Below are positions 1-6,748 of a stretch of 11,610 nucleotides of DNA, one piece after another (position 1 is the first letter of the stretch; every line of letters starts with the position of its first letter). The translations under genes were made by a program, and so were the position numbers. The notes below the pieces were generated by a model. It saw nothing but the letters and a program-made list of their open reading frames with translations, was not told the DNA's origin and searched no databases. This DNA is from Dehalococcoidales bacterium (GTDB taxonomy: Bacteria > Chloroflexota > Dehalococcoidia > Dehalococcoidales > UBA5760). The stretch is taken from assembly GCA_018399795.1 (NCBI GenBank), contig JAGYOC010000212.1, positions 1-11,610 on the forward strand, written 5' to 3'.

Positions 1-462
1 GAGATTGTCCGGACAGCATGCGATAGCTACGCGAGCGGCGGTTTCAAGAACATAAAGGCCGCCGAACTTTATGACCTTATTACCGATGGCGACACTTGCA
101 ACGACCCGGTAATACTCAGCATACGCAAAGCAGGGGATTACGAAAAAGGGCATATACCGGGTGCCATCAATATCGGTTTCAAGAACATAGCCAAGAAGGA
201 AAACCTGCAGAAACTGGACCCGGATAGACAGATTGTGGTCTACTGCTATACCGGGCGAACCGGAAGCCAGGCCACAGCAATACTCAATGCGCTTGGCTAT
301 GATGCGGTGAACCTCCTCTGGGGCATCAGCGGATGGACTACCAACTCGGAAATTGCTCCCATGAGATTTGACCCGGGAACAAGCGTGGACTATCCGTTGG
401 CCACCGGCGCTGGTGCCGAGATACCGGCAGCACCCAGCGGCGGAGGAGGATGCGGCGGATAA
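1..462 (+). CDS. Rhodanese-like domain protein, 5'-truncated
   Basis: The reading frame is open from the first base, so the start lies upstream; 153 residues are visible. It encodes one rhodanese (sulfurtransferase) domain: the motif GHIPGAIN at about residues 50-57, then the active-site loop CYTGRTG with the persulfide-forming Cys at visible residue 82, then the typical LWGISGW segment. Rhodaneses move sulfane sulfur from a donor to an acceptor through a cysteine persulfide. The motif usually written DVR is SIR here (residues 40-42). The protein ends in a low-complexity tail (alanine, proline, glycine) finishing GGGGCGG, so a second cysteine sits three residues from the end. A signal peptide or second domain could lie off the window. 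The fold is secure; the substrate is unknown. A hairpin follows the stop codon by 17 bases. Confidence 0.88.
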   Translation, partial: EIVRTACDSYASGGFKNIKAAELYDLITDGDTCNDPVILSIRKAGDYEKGHIPGAINIGFKNIAKKENLQKLDPDRQIVVYCYTGRTGSQATAILNALGYDAVNLLWGISGWTTNSEIAPMRFDPGTSVDYPLATGAGAEIPAAPSGGGGCGG

Positions 463-479
463 AATAGTAGATATATTAC

Positions 480-519
480 ACAGGCATGGTTAACGATATC
501 TTCGGCTGACCATGCCTGT
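480..519. terminator. Hairpin between convergent genes
   Basis: A perfect 11-bp inverted repeat, ACAGGCATGGT (480-490) and ACCATGCCTGT (509-519), encloses an 18-base loop. It lies between the stop of the rhodanese gene and the 3' end of the convergent trmO gene, where a shared terminator is expected. The downstream T-run is weak on both strands, so it may terminate inefficiently or mainly protect 3' ends. Confidence 0.6.
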
Positions 520-590
520 CATCTTTCGCCACTGTTACAGCATGAGCCTCTGCTGGCATAGCTGCCCATGAGGAGAGTAAATTAGTAATT

Positions 591-1076
591 TTAAGGCTTG
601 AACCGGCTATCTGCCCGGTGTTCGCCTGCCAGCCCGGACTTATCCTCAAGCCAGCCTATCCGGTCCGCTTCCCGCCTGTCGAAGTCCGGTACATAGGGTT
701 TGATATCAAGTAAAGGTGTTCCGTCAGCAATATCGACGTCCTCTATATGCAGCACACATCCCTCTATCTCGAGCAGGCGCACCACAGAGAAACCGATGGG
801 GTTCGGCCGCGAGGGTGCCCGAATAGCAAATATGCCGTGTGTTTTTTCTTCCATAAAGGGCCGGGTTTGCAGGATATATCCACCCGATAAGTGGAAATGA
901 TAGATGAGTATTAAGTGAGAGAAATCATCCAGGTCCTTCAGACCGTCACAGTATTCGGCAAATACTTTTACCGTCCCCTTTATCCCCACCGCGCCGCTGG
1001 GTTGAATCGGCATCCCCTCTACAGACCGGAACGGCGAGTAAATCTGCCCTATAGGACGGTACACTACTTCCGGCAT
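591..1076 (-). CDS. trmO: tRNA (N6-threonylcarbamoyladenosine(37)-N6)-methyltransferase TrmO
   Basis: The 161-residue product is a compact TsaA/YaeB-family protein. Visible family signatures are the N-terminal VYRPIGQIYSPF, the SAM-binding motif RAPSRPNPIG at residues 86-95, and DGTPLLDIKPYVP at 118-130. TrmO methylates t6A37 in tRNA-Thr isoacceptors in E. coli, a beta-barrel SAM enzyme unrelated to Rossmann methyltransferases. The E. coli protein is longer (about 235 residues); short archaeal and bacterial versions near this length are common. The ATG is preceded by an AAGGGG ribosome-binding site. It is the last gene of a minus-strand run and follows the methyltransferase gene by 58 bases. 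Some annotations name the family tsaA. Confidence 0.88.
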   Translation of the reverse strand: MPEVVYRPIGQIYSPFRSVEGMPIQPSGAVGIKGTVKVFAEYCDGLKDLDDFSHLILIYHFHLSGGYILQTRPFMEEKTHGIFAIRAPSRPNPIGFSVVRLLEIEGCVLHIEDVDIADGTPLLDIKPYVPDFDRREADRIGWLEDKSGLAGEHRADSRFKP

Positions 1077-1134
1077 TTTAACCCCTTGATTATCGTTATT
1101 GCTGCGGATATAGATGCACGCGTTTTCAGCAACC

Positions 1135-1764
1135 TCAGGCCACCTGGTAAACCCATATCTGGTGGGTCACATCCGGCTCACCCTTGGGAAGAAGTTGAAA
1201 CTCATCGCTCACATCGACGTGCTTCCATTTCCCTGAAGATTCCAGGGCATCCTGCTTTGCCTTGAATCCGTTTTCGCGGTGTACATCGGGCCGTAAGGAA
1301 AACACGATATAGCCACCGGGGCTAGTTATACGAACAAGTTCGTCCAGAGAACTGGCCGGGGCATGCCCCACCGTCAATACTCCGAGGCTGATTACAGCAG
1401 CGAAAGAATCGGTCGCATAGTCCAGCGGCTCCCCCATCACCATCTGGTGAAACTCGATATAGGCATTTTTCTTCCTCGCTTCCTCGAGCATTTGGGCAGA
1501 GAGGTCCATCGCTACCAGATTGCTATATCCCTGTTTGGCAAGCAACTCTCCCACTAACCCTGTACCCGCTCCGGCATCCAAAATCCTGGATTCTTTTCCG
1601 GGCACGTATCGAACCAGGTATTCTACAGCCTTCATCGGGCCCTCCCAACCAAAAACCTCGTCAAGGTCAGCATCATAGTCCCTGGCCCACTGGTCGTACC
1701 GATCGGCAAGCTCCCTGTTATCGCGTGAGGAATATATCCACTGTACCCTTTTGCTTCTATCCAT
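1135..1764 (-). CDS. Class I SAM-dependent methyltransferase
   Basis: The 209-residue protein has a Rossmann-type SAM-binding fold: motif I ILDAGAGTG at residues 61-69 and the acidic end of strand beta2 at D87 (LVAMDLS), followed by a segment resembling motif IV (AAVISLGVL). The N-terminal YDQWARDYDADL stretch (residues 23-34) resembles the METTL27/WBSCR27-like group of small methyltransferases of unknown substrate. The start is ATG with an AAGGGG site six bases upstream. It sits between the alpha/beta hydrolase and trmO genes on the same strand, 113 bases from the former, and a terminator-like hairpin separates it from that gene. The substrate cannot be assigned. Confidence 0.85.
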   Translation of the reverse strand: MDRSKRVQWIYSSRDNRELADRYDQWARDYDADLDEVFGWEGPMKAVEYLVRYVPGKESRILDAGAGTGLVGELLAKQGYSNLVAMDLSAQMLEEARKKNAYIEFHQMVMGEPLDYATDSFAAVISLGVLTVGHAPASSLDELVRITSPGGYIVFSLRPDVHRENGFKAKQDALESSGKWKHVDVSDEFQLLPKGEPDVTHQIWVYQVA

Positions 1765-1872
1765 TTAATCCCCTTTCCCCTGAATGTTCATGTCAATATG
1801 CAATCAATAATAACATATATGCGCTACCTAAGGAACAAAACGAACCAGGAACTCCTCGAATTAGAGCGTACG

Positions 1873-1893
1873 AAAAATCAGTCCAGGGACTGA
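1873..1893 (-). terminator. Intrinsic terminator overlapping the hydrolase stop codon
   Basis: Read on the minus strand, TCAGTC (1893-1888), loop CCTG, GACTGA (1883-1878) form a 6-bp stem followed at once by five T residues (1877-1873). The right arm includes the TGA stop codon of the alpha/beta hydrolase gene, so the hairpin is built from its last four codons. The short stem makes it modest in strength. Confidence 0.5.
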
Positions 1894-2681
1894 ATAAACC
1901 TGTCTACCTCCCGGTTGAAACGATCGGGTTCTTCCAGAAACGGGCAATGGCTGCTTTCCTCAAAGACAACCAGCCTGGAGTCAGGAAGATTTTCAAGGAG
2001 ATGCTCTCCGGCCGCAACAGGGTAAAGCTTTTCATCCCGCCCGAAGCATAACAGCGTGGGAACATCAACATCCGGAACAACCTGCCGGTAGTCCCGCAGG
2101 GTCTGGTCAAAGAGAATGGCGCTGGCAACGGATTCAGGCAAGCGGGTTATCTCATCAAACATCCAGCGGAAGTCTTCTCCTGACGGCTCATCTTTTAACA
2201 TCAGCGGAATGAGCGTACGTACGGCACCTTCCCGGTCCGTCTGCACGGCATCCATCATATCCCACAGCCCTGAGAAATCAAAAAGCCCCATTGACCATTC
2301 ATCGTTAGTAAAATCGGTAGCAGGCTGGTCGATAACGACCGTAGCCTTAATGTTCTTCAAGCCAAACTGCCGGAAATATTCCCAGATGACCATGCTGCCC
2401 ATCGACCAGCCCACCAGTACGACATCCCTCAGACCAAGACAATCTATCATCTCGCCTATATCCCGGGCATATACAGGTAGGGTATGGCCGTAGTGTACCG
2501 GTGCTGAGCGCCCGTGCCCGCGCAGGTCCGGAACGATAACCCGGTAAAGTCGGGCAAAGTACGGCACCTGCTCTCTGAAGAACTGCCCGCTCATCCATAC
2601 TCCATGAATGAAAACCACCGGCTGTCCATTACCCGAATCTTCGTAGTACAGGCGGGTACCATTCAGGTCCAAGTGCGCCAT
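1878..2681 (-). CDS. Alpha/beta hydrolase
   Basis: The 267-residue protein is a complete single-domain alpha/beta hydrolase. It shows the oxyanion-hole segment HGVW (residues 26-29), DLRGHGRS (52-59), the nucleophile elbow GWSMGS with Ser93, an acid at Asp216 (FGRDEKLYP) and the general base His245 (ESSHCPFLEEP). A cap region spans about residues 118-195. The family includes esterases, C-C hydrolases, haloperoxidase-like and epoxide-type enzymes; Ser as nucleophile excludes dehalogenase and epoxide hydrolase chemistry, but the substrate is not evident. The ATG has a strong AAGGAGGG site (2688-2695). The gene is divergent from the FmdB-like gene and its stop lies inside a terminator-like hairpin. 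Confidence 0.88.
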   Translation of the reverse strand: MAHLDLNGTRLYYEDSGNGQPVVFIHGVWMSGQFFREQVPYFARLYRVIVPDLRGHGRSAPVHYGHTLPVYARDIGEMIDCLGLRDVVLVGWSMGSMVIWEYFRQFGLKNIKATVVIDQPATDFTNDEWSMGLFDFSGLWDMMDAVQTDREGAVRTLIPLMLKDEPSGEDFRWMFDEITRLPESVASAILFDQTLRDYRQVVPDVDVPTLLCFGRDEKLYPVAAGEHLLENLPDSRLVVFEESSHCPFLEEPDRFNREVDRFIQSLD

Positions 2682-2710
2682 TATGATCCCTCCTTACATA
2701 ACAATTCCGT

Positions 2711-2739
2711 TTGAATTATACCGCAGGCTGATTTACAAT
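2711..2739 (+). promoter_or_regulatory. Sigma70-type promoter of the FmdB-like gene (divergent region)
   Basis: TTGAAT (2711-2716) and TACAAT (2734-2739) are separated by 17 bases, giving a start near 2746 and a leader of about 30 bases. On the opposite strand TATAAT (2720-2715) overlaps the -35 element and could be the -10 of the hydrolase gene, though its -35 is poor. If both are used, the two divergent promoters overlap and compete. Confidence 0.6.
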
Positions 2740-2775
2740 AAAAGGAGCGATCACTCAAGCAACGGAGGTTATGCT

Positions 2776-2964
2776 GTGCCAATATATGAGTATGAGTGCA
2801 CCAACTGCGGTGAGCGGTTCGAGCTCCGGCGGGGTATGACCGATAGCGACAGCGATATCAAATGCCCCTATTGTAGTGAACAGCAGGTCAAGAGAGTGTT
2901 TTCCATATTCGGTACGGCATCTTCATCTTCGACGCCTAGCTGCTCGCCAGGCAGTTTCACCTGA
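2776..2964 (+). CDS. FmdB-family zinc-ribbon protein
   Basis: The start is chosen as GTG 2776 because GGAGG (2764-2768) lies seven bases upstream and because the resulting N-terminus, (M)PIYEYECTNCG, is the conserved start of the FmdB/CxxC_CxxC_SSSS regulatory-protein family; the frame stays open further upstream but without family similarity. The product has 62 residues. Two CxxC pairs, C8/C11 and C30/C33, form a zinc ribbon, followed by a serine-rich tail. FmdB was named from a methylotroph formamidase locus, but most members have no known role and may bind nucleic acid or protein. It has its own promoter and is separated from the next gene by about 100 bases. Confidence 0.85.
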   Translation: MPIYEYECTNCGERFELRRGMTDSDSDIKCPYCSEQQVKRVFSIFGTASSSSTPSCSPGSFT

Positions 2965-2978
2965 GGCACCGGTTAAGT

Positions 2979-2993
2979 AAGGCAGGCTGCCTT
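2979..2993 (+). terminator. Small hairpin after the FmdB-like gene
   Basis: AAGGCA (2979-2984) and TGCCTT (2988-2993) form a perfect 6-bp stem around a 3-base loop, 14 bases after the stop codon. There is no T-run, so this is at best a weak terminator or a 3'-end stabiliser. Confidence 0.3.
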
Positions 2994-3048
2994 GCACATC
3001 AACACAACCGTTTCAATTGAACTCATTGCCATAAAATGAACGGTTCTA

Positions 3049-3057
3049 TGATATAAT
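3049..3057 (+). promoter_or_regulatory. Extended -10 promoter for a leaderless transcript
   Basis: TGATATAAT is a perfect TGn-extended -10 (TATAAT 3052-3057). The expected start, about seven bases after the hexamer, falls on or next to the A of the ATG at 3064, so the mRNA would have no leader. No ribosome-binding site is visible in the 20 bases before the ATG. No well-spaced -35 is seen, which extended -10 promoters do not strictly need. Confidence 0.65.
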
Positions 3058-3063
3058 CCGGTT

Positions 3064-3246
3064 ATGAAAAGAGAACTTATGGATATACTGGTCTGCCCGG
3101 TATGCAAGGGAGAGCTCAAGCTTGAGGTAGAGGAAGAGAATGAGGAGGAGGTAGTTACCGGTTCGCTTTACTGCCAGAAATGCGACGTGAGCTACCCCAT
3201 CCGGGATACCATACCGAATCTCCTGCCCCAGGAAAAGTCAGGCTAA
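3064..3246 (+). CDS. Trm112-like small zinc-ribbon protein
   Basis: The 60-residue protein opens with MKRELMDILVCPVCKGEL and has two CxxC pairs (C11/C14 and C37/C40) and the conserved C-terminal SYPIRDTIPNLLP, the hallmark of the Trm112/YcaR (UPF0434) family. Archaeal and eukaryotic Trm112 activates several methyltransferases for tRNA, rRNA and release factors; the bacterial role is less clear. An acidic linker (residues 21-29, mostly Glu) joins the two zinc pairs. Translation appears to start without a leader: the ATG coincides with the predicted transcription start and has no Shine-Dalgarno. Its stop codon overlaps the stop of the convergent PTPS gene by four bases. Confidence 0.87.
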   Translation: MKRELMDILVCPVCKGELKLEVEEENEEEVVTGSLYCQKCDVSYPIRDTIPNLLPQEKSG

Positions 3247-3617
3247 TCGGGAGTATAGGCTACCCTGCTTTCCGGAGACTCCCAGACCTCAACACAGGCA
3301 AGGGTAACCGGCTCACCATCAAGCTTGGCCTGGAGCTCATCGAATATGTTCCGGGCCAGATTCTCCGAAGACGGGTTTATAATATCAAACGGCGGCAGGT
3401 CATTCAGACAGGTGTGATCAAGACGGGATGTAATATCCCTGAGGTGGGCTTTTAGCCTGGTAAAGTCATAGGCCATTCCCGCGCTATCAACAGCGGAAGC
3501 CTCTACCCTTACCACAGCACGAAAACGATGGCCATGAAGCGCCTCGCACTTGCCCTCGTACTCACGCAGATAATGAGCAGCATCAAAATGCTGCTCGATA
3601 GATACCTGATACATCAC
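3243..3617 (-). CDS. queD: 6-pyruvoyl-tetrahydropterin synthase / QueD family, possible PTPS-I/III dual-function enzyme
   Basis: The 124-residue product is a COG0720-family enzyme. Zinc ligands are H15 (HFDAAH), H28 and H30; C24 is the catalytic cysteine and D67-H68 belong to the RLDHTCLND motif; PSSENLA and E110 are also conserved. The motif reads C24-E25-x-x-H-G-H, that is CExxHGH, reported as the mark of the PTPS-I/III subgroup able to make both 6-carboxytetrahydropterin (queuosine precursor) and 6-hydroxymethyl-dihydropterin (folate precursor, replacing FolB). It lies six bases downstream of folK, which supports a folate role. ATG start; the second codon is also ATG. The gene overlaps the convergent Trm112-like gene tail to tail. 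The symbol is given for the family; the folate function is inferred. Confidence 0.88.
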   Translation of the reverse strand: MMYQVSIEQHFDAAHYLREYEGKCEALHGHRFRAVVRVEASAVDSAGMAYDFTRLKAHLRDITSRLDHTCLNDLPPFDIINPSSENLARNIFDELQAKLDGEPVTLACVEVWESPESRVAYTPD

Positions 3618-3623
3618 TCCTCC

Positions 3624-4121
3624 TCAAGCTTTATCCAATTTAAATACGCCCTGAACACAGGGCAGATTATCCAGTAGCTCTTTAACCGTCTTTCCGTTTG
3701 CCGGGTGTTTCAACCCAGGCGCAATCTCAGCCAGGGGTACCAGTACAAAACCCCTTTCCGTCATTCTGGGGTGCGGTATGATCAGCTCCGGGGTTTCCAC
3801 AACCCGGTCACCATAAATAAGAATATCGATGTCAATGGGACGAGGTGCATTGACCTTGCCGAATACCCTGCCCATCTTGCTCTCAATACCCTTACCCAGA
3901 GCGAGCAGTGCCGCCGGTTCCAGCCTGGTATGGGCCAGACAGACCATATTCAGAAAACGGGGCTGGTCGACGTTGCCCATCGGATCGGTATCGTAGAACG
4001 AGGAGATACGGGATACTTTCATCCTCTGGGAAAGGATTTCAAGGGCCTTATCGAGGTTTCCCTGACGATCACCCATATTCGAACCCAAGCCTAGATACAC
4101 CTCTACCAAGTCAAACACCAT
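3624..4121 (-). CDS. folK: 2-amino-4-hydroxy-6-hydroxymethyldihydropteridine pyrophosphokinase (HPPK)
   Basis: HPPK transfers pyrophosphate from ATP to 6-hydroxymethyl-dihydropterin in folate synthesis. The 165-residue protein shows YLGLGSN (residues 9-15), DRQGNL (18-23), the magnesium-binding signature APRPIDIDIL (92-101; D97 and D99), and HPRMTERGFVLVPLAEIAP near the C-terminus. The ATG at 4121 is preferred because AGGTGA (4134-4129) sits seven bases upstream; an upstream in-frame TTG at 4142 would add seven residues and lacks such a site. Length matches the family (about 160). The PTPS/QueD gene follows after six bases, so the two are surely cotranscribed and probably catalyse consecutive steps. 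Confidence 0.93.
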   Translation of the reverse strand: MVFDLVEVYLGLGSNMGDRQGNLDKALEILSQRMKVSRISSFYDTDPMGNVDQPRFLNMVCLAHTRLEPAALLALGKGIESKMGRVFGKVNAPRPIDIDILIYGDRVVETPELIIPHPRMTERGFVLVPLAEIAPGLKHPANGKTVKELLDNLPCVQGVFKLDKA

Positions 4122-4291
4122 CTGTCTGTCACCTTCCCTCAAAGCAGTATAAACGAAATAATCCGTGAAGAAACACCGGGCAAACCCCGAATAATAGCGG
4201 TGAAATAAATAATCATATCCCCGCTAATAGGGCACCGGGTGAACATAAGGTAGTTTAATATAACGACCGTATTTTTTCCAGTGCCGAAAAC

Positions 4292-4320
4292 TTTTCACAG
4301 CTAAATCCAGATAGTATAAT
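4292..4320 (+). promoter_or_regulatory. Sigma70-type promoter of the carboxyltransferase-HIT operon
   Basis: TTTTCA (4292-4297) and a perfect TATAAT (4315-4320) are spaced 17 bases. The start would be near 4327, giving a leader of about 39 bases with the ribosome-binding site GAGGGAG (4351-4357) eight bases before the ATG. The rest of the 244-base divergent gap (4122-4365) holds only a 6-bp inverted repeat TAGCGG/CCGCTA (4195-4226) and no recognisable gene. Confidence 0.65.
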
Positions 4321-4365
4321 GTTACAATATGTTTCAAATAAATAATACTTGAGGGAGCCTGACAA

Positions 4366-5847
4366 ATGAGTACAGTAGAGCGCCCATTACGGATTACCGA
4401 CGTTACCTTTCGCGATGGACACCAGTCGTTGATGGCCACGCGGATGCGCACCGATGATATGACCAGCATTGCCGGGGAAATGAACAAAGCCGGTTTCCAT
4501 TCCATGGAAGTCTGGGGTGGTGCCACCTTCGATGTCGCCACCCGGTTTCTCAACGAGGACCCATGGGAAAGGCCACGTTTACTGAAAAAGCTGATGCCGG
4601 ACACACCGCTGCAGATGCTGCTAAGGGGGCAGAACCTGGTCGGATATCGTCACTATGCGGATGATGTGGTCAACGCCTTTGTCCACCATGCGGCTGAAGT
4701 GGGTATCGATATTTTCCGGGTATTCGATGCCTTAAACGATGAACGCAATTTTGAAACCTGCCTGCGAGCAATCAAGAAGTGCGGTAAACATGCCCAGCTA
4801 TCGATATGCTACTCGCTGACCGAGCGCAAGATGGGAGGCCCGGTATACAACCTGGACTATTATGTCAACAAGGCTAGTATCCTGCAGGATATGGGGGCCG
4901 ATAGCATCTGTATCAAGGATATGGCAGGGCTTATCTCGCCGGACGATGCCTACAGCTTGATAAAATCCCTGAAAGAAGTGCTGAAGGTACCGGTGCAGCT
5001 TCATACCCACTATACCAGCGGTATGGCCTCAATGAGCTGTCTGAAGGCCATCGAGGCCGGGGTAGACACGATAGATACAGCGCTGGCCCCGCTGGCGCTA
5101 CGCTCATCCCACCCGGCTATTGAACCGATACTGGTGGCGCTGGAGGGGACGCCCAGGGATACCGGTCTCGACCTCACCCACATTTTCAAGCTGGGCCAAT
5201 ATATCGAATCGATAGCCCCCAAATACCGTGACTTTATGGGCAGCACAAGAACCGCCGTTATCGATACCGCAGTACTGATGCACCAGATACCTGGCGGCAT
5301 GATATCGAACCTAGTTGCCCAGCTCAGGGAGAGTGGAGTCCTGCACAGGCTGGACGAGGTATACCAGGAGATACCACGGGTACGCAGAGAACTGGGCTAC
5401 CCGCCCCTGGTAACGCCTACCAGCCAGATTGTAGGGGTACAGGCAGTACAGAACGTGCTCGTCGGCCGGTACAAGCTGATATCGAATCAGGTACGGGACT
5501 ATGTCTACGGGCTTTACGGACAACCGCCGGCACCAATCGACCCCGAAGTGCAGGAAATAGTGCTGAGACACTACAAACGGGGCCAGATCCCGATTACCTG
5601 CCGCGCCGCCGACGTTATTGAACCCGAACTGGATAAGGCCAGGGAAATGGTAAGTGAGTTCACCGAAAATATCGGCGATATCCTGATAGCGGCGCTCTAT
5701 CCTATCACCGGGCTACGTTTTCTGAAATGGAAGTTCGGCATCGAGGAACCACCGCCGGGAATAAAAACCCCCAAGACGATGGATGACATCAGGCGCGAGG
5801 ATGAACTGATTGCCAAGGTAAAATCGGGTGAAATAAAAGAGGGCTAA
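4366..5847 (+). CDS. Pyruvate/oxaloacetate carboxyltransferase subunit (PycB/OadA/5S type) without biotin domain
   Basis: The 493-residue protein is a TIM-barrel carboxyltransferase. D17 in VTFRDGHQS, K184 in CIKDMAG (the lysine carbamylated in the family) and H213/H215 in LHTHYTSG form the metal site; LLRGQNLVGYRHY (85-97) is another conserved segment. A C-terminal conserved domain follows to about residue 460. It ends there: no biotinyl domain (AMKM-like motif) is present. In that it resembles the 5S subunit of transcarboxylase (about 505 residues) rather than typical OadA/PycB (about 570-600 with biotin). It would move a carboxyl group between carboxybiotin and pyruvate/oxaloacetate, needing a separate biotin carrier and biotin carboxylase not in this window. 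The first gene of an operon with a HIT gene 22 bases downstream. Family secure; direction of reaction not. Confidence 0.88.
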   Translation: MSTVERPLRITDVTFRDGHQSLMATRMRTDDMTSIAGEMNKAGFHSMEVWGGATFDVATRFLNEDPWERPRLLKKLMPDTPLQMLLRGQNLVGYRHYADDVVNAFVHHAAEVGIDIFRVFDALNDERNFETCLRAIKKCGKHAQLSICYSLTERKMGGPVYNLDYYVNKASILQDMGADSICIKDMAGLISPDDAYSLIKSLKEVLKVPVQLHTHYTSGMASMSCLKAIEAGVDTIDTALAPLALRSSHPAIEPILVALEGTPRDTGLDLTHIFKLGQYIESIAPKYRDFMGSTRTAVIDTAVLMHQIPGGMISNLVAQLRESGVLHRLDEVYQEIPRVRRELGYPPLVTPTSQIVGVQAVQNVLVGRYKLISNQVRDYVYGLYGQPPAPIDPEVQEIVLRHYKRGQIPITCRAADVIEPELDKAREMVSEFTENIGDILIAALYPITGLRFLKWKFGIEEPPPGIKTPKTMDDIRREDELIAKVKSGEIKEG

Positions 5848-5869
5848 AAAGAAAAGAGGGTAAAGGGCA

Positions 5870-6211
5870 GTGGACTGTATTTTCTGCAAAATTGCCGCCG
5901 GCTCGGTGCCGGCCGAAATACTGTATCAGGATGAAGACCTGATCTCCTTCCGCGATATCAACCCCCAAGCGCCGGTTCATCTTCTCATCGTTCCCAGAAA
6001 GCATATCGCTAACCTGAACGACCTCTCCGACGACGATTCATACCTTGTCGGTAAAATGGCCAAAACAGCGAAACAACTCGCACGAAGCGAGGGTATTTCC
6101 GAACAGGGATACCGCCTGGTGTTAAACTGCGGAGATTGGGGAGGTCAGCTGGTACAACACATCCACATGCACGTCATCGGGGGACGCAGACTCGATGACC
6201 GGCTCGGATAG
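5870..6211 (+). CDS. HIT family (histidine triad) nucleotide hydrolase, HinT-like
   Basis: The 113-residue protein matches HinT in length and layout: CIFCKI (C3/C6, a frequent zinc-binding pair), HLLIVPRKH at 37-45, and the triad HIHMHVIGGR with H97, H99 and H101, H99 being the expected nucleophile. HinT proteins hydrolyse purine nucleoside phosphoramidates and aminoacyl-adenylate adducts. The start is GTG 5870, with AGAGGG (5855-5860) nine bases upstream. It follows the carboxyltransferase gene by 22 bases and is probably cotranscribed. Its stop lies three bases from the convergent NUDIX stop, leaving no room for a terminator between them. Confidence 0.92.
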   Translation: MDCIFCKIAAGSVPAEILYQDEDLISFRDINPQAPVHLLIVPRKHIANLNDLSDDDSYLVGKMAKTAKQLARSEGISEQGYRLVLNCGDWGGQLVQHIHMHVIGGRRLDDRLG

Positions 6212-6214
6212 AAA

Positions 6215-6748
6215 TTATTGTGCCTGATCATAGTCAAGAAAGATGAGAAGGCCGGCAATGCTCTTGGCATCGCATATCTCGCCCGAGGCAATAGACTGCA
6301 GAATGCGCTTAACCGGCAGGCGCACCACGCTGATGCTAGCTGTATCCTCGGCAACCAGGGGGGCAGGAGTAAGATCCGTGGCCAGAAAAAGATAGAGGTA
6401 CTCCGTCCCGTAACCGGGTACTGAATAGAAACCACCCAGCCGGGTCAACTTCTGCGGTCGGTATCCGGTTTCTTCCCTCATTTCGCGGTCCACGGTGAAC
6501 TCCGGGCTTTCGCCAGGTTCGATTCCACCAGCCGGTATTTCCAGTAGCTCTCTTTCAACCGGTTCGCGGAACTGCCTTACCATTAACACATCCTCGCGGT
6601 CTACCGCAACAATAGCAACGCAGTCATAATGTTCCACAATTTCCCGTCGCTTCTTCGCCCCATCGGTGGTAACGATTTCATTAACCCGCAGCTTTACTGC
6701 ATGCCCTTCATAGACCACACGGCTGGATATCAGGCCGCCTTCAGTCAA
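6215..6748 (-). CDS. NUDIX hydrolase, ADP-ribose pyrophosphatase-like
   Basis: The 177-residue protein has a complete NUDIX box at residues 74-96: G-x5-E then REMREETGY, matching GX5EX7REUXEEXGU. The region ELLEIPAGGIEPGE just before it, and GGFYSVPGYGTEYLYLFLATDL after it, are typical of ADP-ribose pyrophosphatases (NudF-like), which split ADP-ribose into AMP and ribose-5-phosphate. The segment before the RE of the box is EFTVD rather than the common AARRE-type alanines. The ATG lies inside the 3' end of the upstream GNAT gene (8-base overlap), so translation is probably coupled. With nadK at the head of the run, a role in NAD-derived nucleotide turnover is plausible. Confidence 0.88.
   Translation of the reverse strand: MTEGGLISSRVVYEGHAVKLRVNEIVTTDGAKKRREIVEHYDCVAIVAVDREDVLMVRQFREPVERELLEIPAGGIEPGESPEFTVDREMREETGYRPQKLTRLGGFYSVPGYGTEYLYLFLATDLTPAPLVAEDTASISVVRLPVKRILQSIASGEICDAKSIAGLLIFLDYDQAQ

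Noticed and set aside
1791..1796. Perfect TTGACA on the minus strand upstream of the methyltransferase gene
   Set aside because: No -10-like hexamer at 15-19 bases downstream; it also lies too near the start codon.
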